Shown piece by piece: positions 26,945-38,457 of a stretch of DNA of 64,000 nucleotides. This stretch comes from Rhynchonema sp. JSB1_4 (lineage: Eukaryota > Nematoda > Chromadorea > Monhysterida > Xyalidae). Location: NCBI GenBank assembly GCA_030248065.1, contig JASAMV010006615.1:1-64000 (forward strand), given 5' to 3'. A program made the position numbers and the translations under genes. Below the pieces are notes generated by a model, which searched no databases, was not told the origin of the DNA, and saw only the letters and a list, made by a program, of their open reading frames with translations. Position 1 is the stretch's first letter, and every line of letters starts with the position of its first letter.

Positions 26945-29795
26945 GGCCGCAATTGAGGCAGCAGAGACGACGCCCTCTGGTAGCCTGTTCCAGAGGTCCA
27001 CGACACGATAGGCCCAGTATCCGGACAAGTCTGCACCCGCGCCATGGACTCGACACAAACTGTGGGAGTGCCCTCGGGTTGGGCGGCCGGTGTCACGAGA
27101 TGGAAAGAAGGATTCCTTGGTTACCCCAGGTATGAGACCATGAACGACTTTGTACACGAGCACAAGATCGTTCACGGTCCGGCGATAAATTAGGGGGTCT
27201 AAATTTAGGGCATGCAAACGCTGTTGGTAAGACAGTGTCTGCATGCCAGGTAAATAGTAGGTGAACCGACGTTGAATTTTTTCAACGTTTTTAGCTAAAG
27301 TGACATTTTGAGGGGACCAAATGGACATGGAAAATTCCAGTAAAGGGCGGACATAGGCCAAATAAACTTTTCGGAGGAAGTCGCGATTTCGACTGTGAAA
27401 GTTTCGGCGGATGGTCTTCTCCATTCTGCTGGCGTCAGCCACAATTTTACCAATATGTGACTCAAACTTTAAGTTTTGTTGGTCTATTAAGACACCCAAG
27501 TCCCGGACATGGGGTGGTGAAATAATTTGCTCATTCCCACAAAAATAGACAGGGGGGACTTGGGGGGCGATTCCCAAGCCTTACTGTGACGCTCTTATGG
27601 CTGGCAAGAGCCATGCCATTTGCAGAGAGCCAACTAATGACCGCATTTATGTCACCCTGGAGGATTTTGTGGTCTGCAGCACTACGGATTTCCCTGTAAA
27701 TTTTGATATCATCAGCGTAGAGATACAGATAGGTACCTGGATGTACTACACTGACAACATCATTTATGTAGATGAGAAAAAGGGTCGGGCCGAGAACACT
27801 GCCCTGGGCGACCCCGGAGGTGACCGGAATCCACCCAGAGACTGCGTCCCCGACCCGAACCCGCTGTGACCGCCCATTTAGGTATGAAGATACCCAAATG
27901 AGTAAATGGCGGGGGAAACCGTAGTGCTGCAGTTTTTGCAGCAGCGCAGAGTGGGGGACAGTGTCGAAAGCCTTTTGGCTGTCTAGGTAAATGATGTCCA
28001 CTGCGTTCCCACGCTCCAACGCTGCTGTCCAGTGCGACATGCAGCACAATAGCTGAGCCTCTACAGAGCGACCAGGGATGAAACCGAATTGGGAGGGAGA
28101 TAATAAATTATGTTTTTGAAGATGGGCCATGACCTTTGAATTGACAAAGGTCTCCAAAAGTTTGCAGGAGGAGGATGTAAGAGAAATGGGGCGATATTTA
28201 GTGACATTTTTTGGGAATTTTTCCTTGGGGATCGGGATCACGTCGGCCAACCTGAAGTCATCAGGAACAACTCCGGTGTGGAGAATTTGGTTAAAAAGGA
28301 AAGAGTATTGGTCCACAAGGGTGATGCCCAACTTTTTCAAGAAGGCCGAAGGGATCCCGTCAGGACCGGGGGTAGTTTTGGCTGGTAATTTTCGAAAAAA
28401 TTGAAGGAGAATGGGGGGTGAGCAGACTATTTCCTCCATGTCCGGGACTGGATGAGCTGCACACAGAGGGGTTGTGCCTGCAATTCCGAAGTTGGAATTG
28501 AAGACCGAGGCAAAATATTTGTTGAAGGCGATGGCCTTGCCCTTGTCCTCCGTGTGCAGCACACCATCGGTGTCAGTTACATCAGGAAGATCAGTCCGAG
28601 GGCTGATTTTTCGTCTGATGTAACTCCAAAACTTTTTTGGGCTTGGATTCGTGACCAACGACTGTTCCCGCCTACGGACCCAGCCCCGTCTGTGTCGGCG
28701 AATGGTGCGAGAGATTTTGCATCGGGAATAGTAGGTATTGATATTTGGTTCCCGATGCATGCGCGAGCGCAGACGGGACTCCGTTCTACGTAGGCGGGAC
28801 AGCTGAGGTGACCAATCGGGCATATACCCTGTTGTCGAGGAGACGCGTGAGATGGGGACAAATTCCTTAATGGCCATTTGGCATGCTAATTTGATAGCAT
28901 CCCAAGTAGAAAGTGGATCAGAAAATGGGCCATAAAGTATTTCATCCCATGGAATGTTGAGAGAAAGAAAAGCTTCCATTACGTCCCATCTGGCTCGGCC
29001 CCAGTTCCGAAAACGGGTGATTTTACGACATTTTGATGTCGTGTAACTGGTTGTGAGCCAGACGGGACGGTGGTCGCTTTGGACGTCTCCAAGACTTGTG
29101 GGCACCTCAATTTGGGTGATTTTGCTGGCGTCAGTCACAAAAACCAAGTCCAATAAATTTGAGCCACGTGTTGGAGTGTTGACCAATTGAGTGGCGCCAG
29201 CAGTTTGAATAGTGTCCAAGAATAATTTCTCACTTTGGGAGTGGGCATAAAGGAAAGGCCAATTAATATTTGGAAAATTGAGGTCACCGAATAGGATACA
29301 GGGGTCGCCCAACTCAAAGATTTTCTCAAAGTGATCAAGAAAATCTTTGAATAGAGCAGAGTTTGAAACAAGGTGATTTGGGGGGCGATAAGTTTCAGTG
29401 ATAATTAAATTTTGGGCTGGAAGGGAAATTTGAACAGAAAGGGTTTCGAATGTTTCATTTGTTTTTGACAGGTGTGGGAGGGCCTTGGATTTAAAAATTT
29501 TGGGCACCAGGATCGCGACACCACCACCTTTTTTATCAACCCGGTCTAACCTGTAGACATGATAGGCACCGCCCACAGAAAGTGAGGTGTCCAGGACAGA
29601 CGGATCCAGCCAAGTTTCGCATAGCAGGTAGATAGCGTCATTTGGACCATCCAGAACTGACTCTTCGAAAGCCCGTCTTCTCACCGCCGTGGCCAGAGAT
29701 CTCACATTGAGGTGACATAGTTTCAGGCCTGGAAAATTAGAATTGAATTTATTTTTATTTTTATGTTTGCCGCCGTTGCTGCTCCCCCGCCTCAC
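26945..29795 (-). pseudogene. LINE ORF2: endonuclease and reverse transcriptase, one frameshift
   Basis: The 754-codon frame 29795-27531 begins with an APE-type endonuclease (LCHLNVRSL near the start, then CETWLDPS, GGGVAILVP and GDLNFPNINWP). Reverse transcriptase follows: KYRPISLTSSSCKLLE, FDTVPHSALL, SGVAQGSVLGPTLF and the catalytic YADD. Near 27560, in a run of six G (plus strand), the frame shifts, and the rest of the C-terminal domain continues in a second frame to about 26945. The copy at 39.7 kb is unshifted here, so one extra base is the likely cause. No RNase H domain is seen, as expected for CR1/L2-type elements. Confidence 0.9.
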
Positions 29796-29810
29796 TGCAT
29801 CGCTGCCTTC

Positions 29811-30674
29811 CTATTTCTTAGACTTGTTAGAATTTGCATCATTCAACACACTCAATAAATCGAGATCGGTGAGCACCTTCAAATCAAATGGATCACAATG
29901 GAATTCATGTGAAATGCGGTTATTGACACTTTTCTTTTCAACGATAACAGCACGACCATAATCAACAGAATCACGGAGAACCAGTTTCTTGTTTTTGTTT
30001 TCAGGCAGTTCGCGAACCTTGCCCAGAACGGCAACACATTTTCTGTGCACGGACCGCTGCAGATCGGTTTGGTCGTGGCGCAGCCATAAGGAGGGTGCGC
30101 CAGTTTGTGACCGCACCATATCCACACCGTCCCGTGACATCAACATACGTTTTGTCCAAGAATTATCGCAAATAATTTTCACCGGTCGAGCACCCTTGGA
30201 GCCTGATTTGCCAAGTTTGAAAACGGATGTCACTGATTCTGGATTTCCACCCAGTCGAACGACACAATCGCGAACCGTTGATAAATCCGGATTCGATTCC
30301 GGATTGCCCCGGTCCTTCCTCTCAACCACGCAGCCATTGTCCGGGAAATTGTACGCAACCAAATTGTTCACCTTCGATTTTCGCTGTTCGGTTTCGGTGT
30401 CCTTTTGCAATTGCAGTTCGACGCCGAACTCTTTGATTGGATGACCAGCGTGTCCCAAAGTACGGTTTTGGGGCACGAGTTCGGTCAGCAGTTTCAAAAT
30501 ATGATCGTACTGTTTGTCGCGATTCAGCAGCTCCCGATGTAAATTTTCAATCAATGTTTTCTGATTTTCGAGCAGTTCACTTTGATGGTCAACAATTGCC
30601 ACTAGTTTATCGAACTCGTCTTTCGAAATTGAATTTGATGAGGTCGAACGAGTTGTCGGCGCCTTTGGGGGCAT
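29811..30674 (-). CDS. LINE ORF1 protein, 287 aa
   Basis: It ends 15 bases before the ORF2 start, so the two are arranged as in a bicistronic LINE RNA. Residues of about 20-70 form a coiled coil (SELLENQKTLIENLHRELLN). The C-terminal two thirds look like a compact RNA-binding domain (ARPVKIICDNSWTKRMLMSR), as in trimeric ORF1 proteins that coat the LINE RNA. The frame is intact. Confidence 0.75.
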   Translation of the reverse strand: MPPKAPTTRSTSSNSISKDEFDKLVAIVDHQSELLENQKTLIENLHRELLNRDKQYDHILKLLTELVPQNRTLGHAGHPIKEFGVELQLQKDTETEQRKSKVNNLVAYNFPDNGCVVERKDRGNPESNPDLSTVRDCVVRLGGNPESVTSVFKLGKSGSKGARPVKIICDNSWTKRMLMSRDGVDMVRSQTGAPSLWLRHDQTDLQRSVHRKCVAVLGKVRELPENKNKKLVLRDSVDYGRAVIVEKKSVNNRISHEFHCDPFDLKVLTDLDLLSVLNDANSNKSKK

Positions 30675-30870
30675 CTCAGGCGGTACGATTTGTCGTCGGA
30701 TGGGTACCTTTGATATGGGATTTTAATCCATGATGATATCAATTGATGATATCAAACAGGAGTGGCCGAGCAATTGGATAAAGCCGATTTGACCACGACC
30801 ACTCTGAGCAAGAAAGAAGAGCAGATCTCTTTTTTTTGTCGGCTTGGTCTTAGACTGATTTTGGTGACAG

Positions 30871-30892
30871 GCTTAGGCTTAGGCTTAGGCTT
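30871..30892 (+). repeat. Interstitial TTAGGC hexamers
   Basis: Three perfect TTAGGC units in tandem (30873-30890) flanked by partial units. TTAGGC is the telomere repeat of nematodes. A two-unit run occurs at 52358-52369. Confidence 0.85.
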
Positions 30893-31140
30893 ATTCGTTG
30901 TTACGTTCTGCTCTTTTGAAGTCTGCTCTTTTTTTCTTGCTCAAACCGACTTTGCTCAATTGCGTAAGATTGTCCCACTTTTGTCCGATGTCACAATGCA
31001 GTCTAAACCAACCTACAGTAACGCCAGATGCAATTTGATCACTGTAATACAGTAAGGTTTCTTCCGTCTCCAAGCAACCAAGTATATGGGTGCATGATAT
31101 TTTACTCATTGTGCCCCTGGGTCTGGCTCATCCAGATTTA

Positions 31141-32223
31141 TTAATGCTGCTGGTCAACAACCCATCGACTTCGTTTAATCTTGGGGGCAGTGCACATAAA
31201 CAAAGGTGGAATATCGTGTTACTTGACCCTGACTTGGGGAGTCTATTGGTTGCTTCCTGATGTTTCACGGCTGGGTTTAAGTTTGCCCCTCAGTGAAAAA
31301 ATGCAAAAATTATGCCGGGTTTCAATGGAAAGGACAATTCGCGGCAACGTTTGATAATTTCAGAATATCAAGCACCAACGTTTGTTTCATCAGTATCATA
31401 TACAGCTTTCCTTGCAGGAAACAGCTTGCATCCTGAAGGAGAAGACATTTAGTTCCAAAAACCTGGTGTTTTTGGTCACTGTTTTCTTCGTCGATAATTT
31501 TAAGCATCTGTGATTAACCAGTAAAAATGTGTTGATCGGACACAAAAATCCTCTAATTACTGTGTACATAGCCTGTGCTTTTGAGTCATCTGCACCAAAC
31601 ACAGCTAATACAATAATTCGGACAACATGCGCAAGTCGGTCATTATGGGCACGCGCGACCCCAAAAAAGACAAAACATTTTTTGAGTGCTCGAATCTGCA
31701 TGTTGTTTTTGAGCGCGCGCGCTGATAATGACCGACTTGCGCATGTTGTAAGAATTACTGTATTAGCTGTGTTTGGCGCAGAGAACTCAAAAGCACAGGT
31801 TATGTACACAGTAATTAGAGGATTTTTGTGTCCGATCAACACATTTGCTGGTTAATCACAGATGCTTAAATTATCGACGAAGAAAACAGTGACCAAAAAA
31901 CACAAGGTTTTTGGAACTAAATGTCTTCTCCTTCAGGACGCAAGCTGTTTCCTGCAAAGCCGTATATCATACTGATGAAAAAATGTTGGTGCTTGATATT
32001 CTGAAATTCTTAAACGTTGCCCTAAATTGTGCTTTCCACAGGAAGCCGGCATAACTTTTGCATTTTTTCACTAAGGGAAGAACTTCAACCTGGCCGTGAA
32101 ACATCAGGAAGCAACGAATCGACTCTCCAAGTCAGAGTCGAGTAACACGATATCCCACCTTTCTTAATGTGCACTGCCCCAAAGACCAAGCGAGGTCGAT
32201 GGGTTGTTGACCAGCAGCTTTAA
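31141..32223. mobile_element. TTAA-bordered near-perfect palindrome, 1.08 kb
   Basis: The two halves are inverted copies centred near 31682 with almost no spacer. The left end TTAATGCTGCTGGTCAACAA matches the inverted right end (one mismatch in the first 13 bases). TTAA stands at both borders. Mirror-image open frames around 31396-31855 are a consequence of the symmetry and not genes. Likely a fold-back, non-autonomous DNA transposon. Confidence 0.85.
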
Positions 32224-33164
32224 GCACTGGAGACAGCCTGTCATTGTCATTTTATATGATCTGTGCCTTTGTTCGATCAAATACCGTTTTCTGTGCTTCC
32301 AATAACAATATGACGATACAGAGTAAACCAAGCACCCATATGTCTATGTAGTATAGTTTCTTGTTTCTTGTCACGTGTATGCCATCCTTTTTAAACGTGC
32401 CAAGCAAGTACATTAATTTCGCTAATATCTCAATTCATCTCACGACCGACCCTCGGCGCAAATGCCACTGAGGTCGGGAGAAATGCAGATGAGACGTGTC
32501 TAACCCGAAAATATGCATCTTTTATCGATAGTCATTAACCAAGAAGCCAATTAACCCTGCAAGTAGTCAATACCAAATAATGAAAACATGGATAAAGCAA
32601 GGAACAAGCGTGTCAGCAGGTGCCGAAGTTTCACGTGCTTAGTGGAATTTTTTTCATTGTATATAGTGACATACTTAGCCCTCTGAACGGCACCGTAACT
32701 ACTGAAACCTCTCTAGGGACAAAATCTCGCCAGGGTCAAGCACCAAAAAAGCTCCAGTACATACTATTGGGGACAAATGACAGAAAATTGAGCTCAATCT
32801 ACACAGCTCAAACACCGGACCTTTGTATGTTGTTGGTGTTATTTTCTGCAATTTTATTTCTTAGCCAAGTAAATTCTATATACTGTACACAGTGGAAATT
32901 TTTTATAGTGACAAAAGTCACCTGGTCCCAGGGTGGGCAAAAAAACGACGTTTTCTAAAAAAATAAAAAAAACGCCGTTTAACTCCGACAAAAACCAAAA
33001 ACCACACGACCACCCCCAAGCCACCCCCCCCCAAAAAAAAAAAAAATTTGCCCAACCCTCGTATGTGACTATAGCGAGTGTTTGACTGTATATTGCTTTT
33101 CAGGTTCAGACATAAATAAAAATACTAAAAAGTGATATTGCAACGTTGATGCAGCGATCAGAAC
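32224..33164. other. Intergenic upstream of the GPCR
   Basis: No gene is seen. 32935-33061 starts CAGGGTGGGCAAA and ends TTTGCCCAACCCTC, with a homopolymer-rich interior, and resembles a short hAT-type MITE; I could not define its target duplication. Confidence 0.5.
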
Positions 33165-36100
33165 ATGGTCGAGGTGGACTGCTGGCGTGTGGTGAGTCGA
33201 TCGGTGGACTTGCGGTCGATTCGTTTCTGGACGCTGGGCACGTTGCTTGGCAGTGTTGACGTGTTGGTCGTGCTCGGCAATGCGCTTGTCGTCGTCGCTG
33301 TGGTCAGTTGGTCGGGTGGGTGCAGTCGCACTGACAATGGCCTGATTTCCAGTTCTGAATTTAACCGGACCATGTATATTTTACGTCTGGTGTGACGTTT
33401 AAAGCCACTTTTCCTTTTTACTTTGTTTTGTGTTGCGATACACGCAACACTTTCTCGCGCGTTGATTGGCTCATGCGCGACCAACAGCCAAACAACGCGT
33501 CAGAAATTGTTGCGTGCATCGCAGTATCTACATCGTGCATCAGTACAAAGTATAAAGTGGCCTTACGCTCGTGGTCACTGTCGCCGAGCCCACAATCAAA
33601 AGCTGATGGGCCAAGCTCAGACAACTGGCTTATTCTAATGTAGTCTACGCACTCCGCTAACGCAGCAGAATGTCTGTTGTCGTCTTAAAAGGTTACCGCG
33701 CTACCCAAGTGTGTTACACTGCAACAGGCGCACATCCGGGAACAACAATTCAATTCAATTCAATTAATTGAATTGAAGCAAATACGGTAGATTATCCCAC
33801 AAAGCCATCAATTTCAATCTTGCAGCTAATGCACCCCAAGCTGCACACAACGACCAACTACATCATCACATCCCTGGCCATCAGTGACCTATTGCTGGGC
33901 ATTGTTGTGCTGCCGTTTTCCATCTTTGTCGAGCTCACCAATCAATTGTGGCCGTTCGGTCAGATCTGGTGTCAGGGATGGCTGGCGCTGGATGTGTGTC
34001 TGTGCACTGCCAGCATATACAATCTGGTTGCCATCAGTTATGATCGGTTAGTCATATATGGGTGGCGCGGCGATGTTTCAATTGATAACAATATGAACTG
34101 AATAAATGTCAGACTGGTGCACCTCAAGTCTTGGAAAAAGCAAGATTAGTTCACTGCTGTTGCATCATTGTTTTGTGGATATCCTCCATCAGACATGAGA
34201 AAGAATTGTAACACAATGGAATAAATTATGAGGATAATCGTCGTGGCCAATAATGCAAACACGGGACCGCAACTACCCGATCGGTTCCTTTTGGCCGGCA
34301 TGTGCATGAAGCAAGGTCGCACAGCAGTGCCATCATCCAGTCTGCCTGTTGTTACAAAACCGGGCAGAAAAGGACCGATCAGGCATTTTCGGTCCCAATT
34401 AAATGTATTTCCAACAGTAGCATTGTGCAGGTTCATGGCCGTAAGTCGTCCACTGCGCTACAAGTACCTGTCATCACGCAAGACTGGCCATCGGTTGGTG
34501 CTGGCCGCCTGGACGGTTGCCACGGCCATCTCAGCCCCACCCCTGATGCTCAGTTTCGTGCAATCAATGGCCGACGCCGATTCAATCGCTGATTCGATCA
34601 AGAATTCGAATCTGACCTTGGAGGAACAGGGTGCCAAGCTGTGCACGTGCACACCGATGAATAATGAATCCGGCTACATCATCTATTCAGCGGCCGGGTC
34701 GTTCTGGATTCCGCTGTTGCTCATACTCTATCTCAATATTGGCATATTCAAGCACGCCAGACATGCGGGCAAATTAAATGTCAGTACCATTGGTCGTGCT
34801 GCTGAAACATGATCAATTGTAAAAAGCTCTGCGAATATTCAGATTCGTCGGACGCGAGGTCAGTCGCCCTCCGACCAGTCTCGCTACAGCGCAGGCACCG
34901 AGCACAAAGCAAGCACTTTGACCGTTCCCGTTGAATTGCGTGGGTGTCGCAGCGGATTGAAATCGAAGGTTAATGAAAATGCGCGAAATAATGCCAAAGA
35001 AATTTCAAACTAGAAACAAAGATTGGAACCTCTAACTCACCAATGTACAGGCAAACAGCGAATGTCAACTGGACGAATCGGCTATTACAGACCACAGTGA
35101 GATGACAGCCCCTGTATTGGTCGCTGATAAAGGTTGCACAGTATTTTTTGGCTTTGCGTGTCTGCATCCACGACAGGTCTTTTCCTTTCAGATCATTTCT
35201 CGCCTCTGGCCGCGCAAAATCAACAGCTGTGCCACAGCGAGACCGACATTGTGCAACGCCTGCCGAACACCGAGTTGTCGGCTGAACCTCAGCAACAACA
35301 CCGAAACCACAACAACGACAACAATATGAACAGCACCATGCAACGACATCACAAGCACTACACGACTGTCGCCATTCGGTCCATCGCACACCAATTTGCC
35401 CAGAAACGCCATCACAACAGCGCGCAAAAACGAAAGAGTGCCGATGGGTTGATGGGGTCGCGATCGCCGATACTCAGTAAATTGTCGACGACACGAATGC
35501 CTTGCAAAATCAGGTACGCCGTGATCGATCGGCTGATGTTTGATGATACAGTTATCACTTGCAGCACTAGTAATGTTTCAGGCGCAGTTTAGCAACCAAC
35601 TCGAACACAACGTTGTCGGCCGAGAAACGTGTGGCGCGTACGATACTCATTGTGATCAGTTGCTTCATGTTGTGCTGGATGCCCTTCTCGGTCATCTACG
35701 CCATTCAGGTGGGTGCGATTTATCGATTGACTCATTGAGTGAACGGCTGACCTTCAGATCTACCGCCATTGAACAAACGGCCGAACAAACAAAATGTAAT
35801 TATGAGCAACAGGCGCATATGTACATCGATTCATTGACTGATCATGATCAAGTCCACTTGTCGCCCCCCCCCATTGTAGGCCTACGACATTTGCACAATG
35901 GAGCGCGGTTGTGTGCCGCAGCTGTTGTTCGCCATATCATTCTGGTTGGGTTACTGTAACTCGGCTGTCAACCCGTTCATCTATGCCGCATTCTCGCGCG
36001 AGCTGAGGGCAGCATTCAAATCAACATTACGCCGATTGTGCGCCTGTAGACTGCGATCGAACCATAGCCCGCTGACAATAGTTGGTTCGGACAGTCAGAG

Positions 36101-36221
36101 TAAGCAAAAGGGACGAAAGCACACGAAAACAGCAGCTGCCACTGCCAGTGCCATAACGATGAGTGCAACGTCCAATGGCAATGCCGATGATCAGATTGCT
36201 TGCAATTTGTACGCCGTCTGA
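33165..36221 (+). CDS. Class A GPCR, biogenic-amine receptor type
   Basis: Eight exons: 33165-33302, 33826-34046, 34431-34779, 34843-34968, 35051-35132, 35192-35513, 35582-35708 and 35880-36221. All are in phase, 568 aa. TM1 is exon 1 (VVLGNALVVVAV). Exon 2 has TM2 (LAISDLLLGIVVLPF) and TM3 with the amine-binding Asp (ALDVCLCTASIYNLVAISYDR). The DRY motif is DRF, completed across the junction. TM5 is YSAAGSFWIPLLLILYLNI, TM6 has CWMPF, and TM7 has NPFIYAAF. The third intracellular loop is about 200 residues, rich in His, Asn and Gln. The TM3 and TM7 sequences resemble dopamine D2-like and octopamine receptors; the ligand cannot be assigned. The protein has an unusually short extracellular N-terminus. 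Confidence 0.9.
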
Positions 36222-36678
36222 TTCGATCAGTCTTTTTCTTACGTCACTAAGTCATGTTTTTTCCTGTGTCAGGCAATTTCATCATACTGCACACTATGTC
36301 GTTCGCCAGGGTCAATTGCATAAAGATGATTTAATGGGAAGAGATGCCCGTTGTCTGTTGACTGTGTCTTTGGAACGAGCACCAACATTTATGCAGCTGC
36401 AGGTATTGGTGCCGTGAGAGTGAGGGATGCAGCACAAACTGCCCCAAAGATGAAAACATTTCGCTGTTTTGATAAAAACACACACACAGTACCGCTTATC
36501 AAAATGATCCATCTCAACCTTATCAGTGCACGCCAACTTGGTTGACGTGGAAAATAAGCAAAATAAACCAGCGCCTAGTACATTTGAAAGTTAGCGCAAT
36601 TTTAGTTGTTGTGCAGTATTTCTTGCGAACGATCAATAAAATTAGGGTACGTTCAATTTTGCACACTGAAACATTAAC
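36222..36678. other. Intergenic, 457 bases
   Basis: Contains the GPCR 3' flank and the 5' flank of the PIP4P-like gene. No motif is recognised. Confidence 0.5.
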
Positions 36679-38457
36679 ATGGCGTCGGCATCGAGCTCCA
36701 CCGGTCAAAGTGGTCAATTGCCGGCCCACTTCCAGACGCAGTATGGTATGTGTTAACAAGAAAAGCTGTGAAAGGATTACCGGTTTCGGGTTGTGCATTT
36801 TATTGATATTAAAGGAAATCCAATGGCGCCACCAGCACCGAACAAGCCACCAAGCGAAGCCCCGCCGCCCTACTCAGCGGTCGACGTGCACTATCAGGTT
36901 CATGGGTTTTCATTTATTGCAAAACCTGTGAACAGGAAGACCAGCATGCCCTTTATTGCGCACAGCGGCTGGGCTGGTTCGGCGTCTCGGCGCACAGTTG
37001 GCTGCAGAATTGAGTGTGTGCCTGCGATATCGACCAGCGTAAAAGTTGTTAACAGTTTCACAGTTGATCGGGGGCAACTTTTTACGCTGCAAGAAATCAC
37101 AAAAATCAGAGTATGACAAAACGCATTTTGATGCCAGCAAGCCCCGCGGGTGCCGTGCCCCGACCAAACCAGCGGTTGCCCGCAAAGTGCCGAAACACGA
37201 CCAACTTGAGAGGCGCACACAATAGTGCTGTTGCAGGTGCCCGCCAATCGTCTCGGTGGTCAACCGCCCGCTCCACCCGGTTACAATCAACCAACTGGAG
37301 TGATTCGCATCGCGCCAACACCACTCGGCAAACGCTACCGCTGTCCGTACTGTAACAATCCGTATGTGAGTTTAGAGCGCCAAGTCCTCAACTTATCGGG
37401 TTGAGTTGGTGCAGTTCTCTAGGGGCTCAATTCGTGAAAGAGCGAGCATCCGGAATATTTTTTTCCCAAATCAAGGCTAAACCAACCTCGTACATGCCCT
37501 TCTTGAGTGCAACTTGATTGTCCTTTCAGCGTCGTCAAACAGTGATCGATAGCAGCGCGTTCGTTACCTGTCCACAATGTCGCAAAGTGTACGTTGTTTC
37601 CTTTTCACGTTGTTTTTTATTTTTTTCAATCTCTTAAAACCACGCAAAATCCAAAAAAACGTTCGCAGCACCTCGGTTCACGGTCGAGGTCGCAAAATCG
37701 GTTTGGTATACATCAGCTCCGGTGCGTTCTCAGTGTTGGTCGCCATTGCTCTCACGGTCCGTGCCTGCGTTCTTTCAATGCAATTTTCTGTATTTTTGTT
37801 GCACGTCAAACATTTGAAAGGTATTCAATTTTCAGTGGCGTAGGAGAGAAGGTACCTGGTAATAGGTACCCGCTCAGCCGCTCATGGGGTACTGTACCCG
37901 CCCTCCGTGAAGTCATGAGAAGGAAAAGGACCCCTAAATCGCAAGCATTTTTCGCTCTCGAACACTTCAAACGTCAAAAAAATCGCGCGCTTCGCGCGTC
38001 AAGCAGTTTCAGTACTTTCAGCGTTTTCACCAGCTTCTGTGGTTCATGGGAACTAAAAGGTCAAAATTTTTGAGCGCTGCTCGTTTGCTAGGTGCCGAAT
38101 TTTGAACAATCACTGAATAAAAACGACTTTTCAGAAATGGAACAAGCGCTGGATAAAAATGACTTTTCGCCCAGATACCCACTAAATTCAGACTTATGTA
38201 CCTATGTATGTAGCTACGCCCCTGCCAGTTTTTCAGGTTTTGTACGCTGTGACAGCTTCGAACTATGACTACTGGCAGGTCAATCCATTCGCGTACCTGT
38301 GGCTGCGTAAGTGTACTCAATAACTTGGTCATTCCTGCTAAATTGCTGCTAAAGCTCTGCGATACTTTCCATTTCAGCGTATCTGCTCGGAGTACTGAGC
38401 TTGGTGCGTGGCATCTTCATTTTCAAGGTCAAGGAAGCCATACCTGATTCGCAATAA
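36679..38457 (+). CDS. TMEM55/PIP4P-type phosphatidylinositol-4,5-bisphosphate 4-phosphatase
   Basis: Seven exons: 36679-36745, 36815-36897, 37237-37365, 37530-37588, 37669-37756, 38237-38306 and 38378-38457. All are in phase, 191 aa. A Pro-rich N-terminus (NKPPSEAPPPYSAV) is followed by the paired zinc knuckles CPYCNNP and CPQCRKVTSV, matching the second Cys pair region of TMEM55 (CGHCNNT, CPHCRKVSSV). Two membrane helices close the protein (GLVYISSGAFSVLVAIALT and LPYLLGVLSLVRGIFIF). TMEM55 proteins sit in late endosomes and lysosomes. The first Cys motifs of the vertebrate protein, including the reported catalytic CX5R-type site, are not seen, so the product may be a short paralogue without activity. 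Confidence 0.8.

Larger units (their letters stand above)
25186..30690 (-). mobile_element. CR1/L2-like LINE, nearly full length, interrupted
   Basis: A minus-strand non-LTR retrotransposon with ORF1 (30674-29811), ORF2 (29795 to about 26940) and a 3' end reaching about 25186. Its 3' UTR is shared with the copies ending at 41585 and 46055, including the word ccggtacgttttc. A 1.4-kb DNA element at 25529-26938 splits the 3' end of ORF2 from the 3' UTR. The 5' boundary is not defined. Confidence 0.9.

Noticed and set aside
27597..28861. Plus-strand frames opposite the LINE
   Set aside because: They are shadows of the reverse transcriptase frame; the same shadows appear on the opposite strand of the 39.7-kb copy.
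31396..31855. Matching open frames on both strands (about 110-150 codons)
   Set aside because: They are mirror images produced by the palindromic element and carry no recognisable domain.
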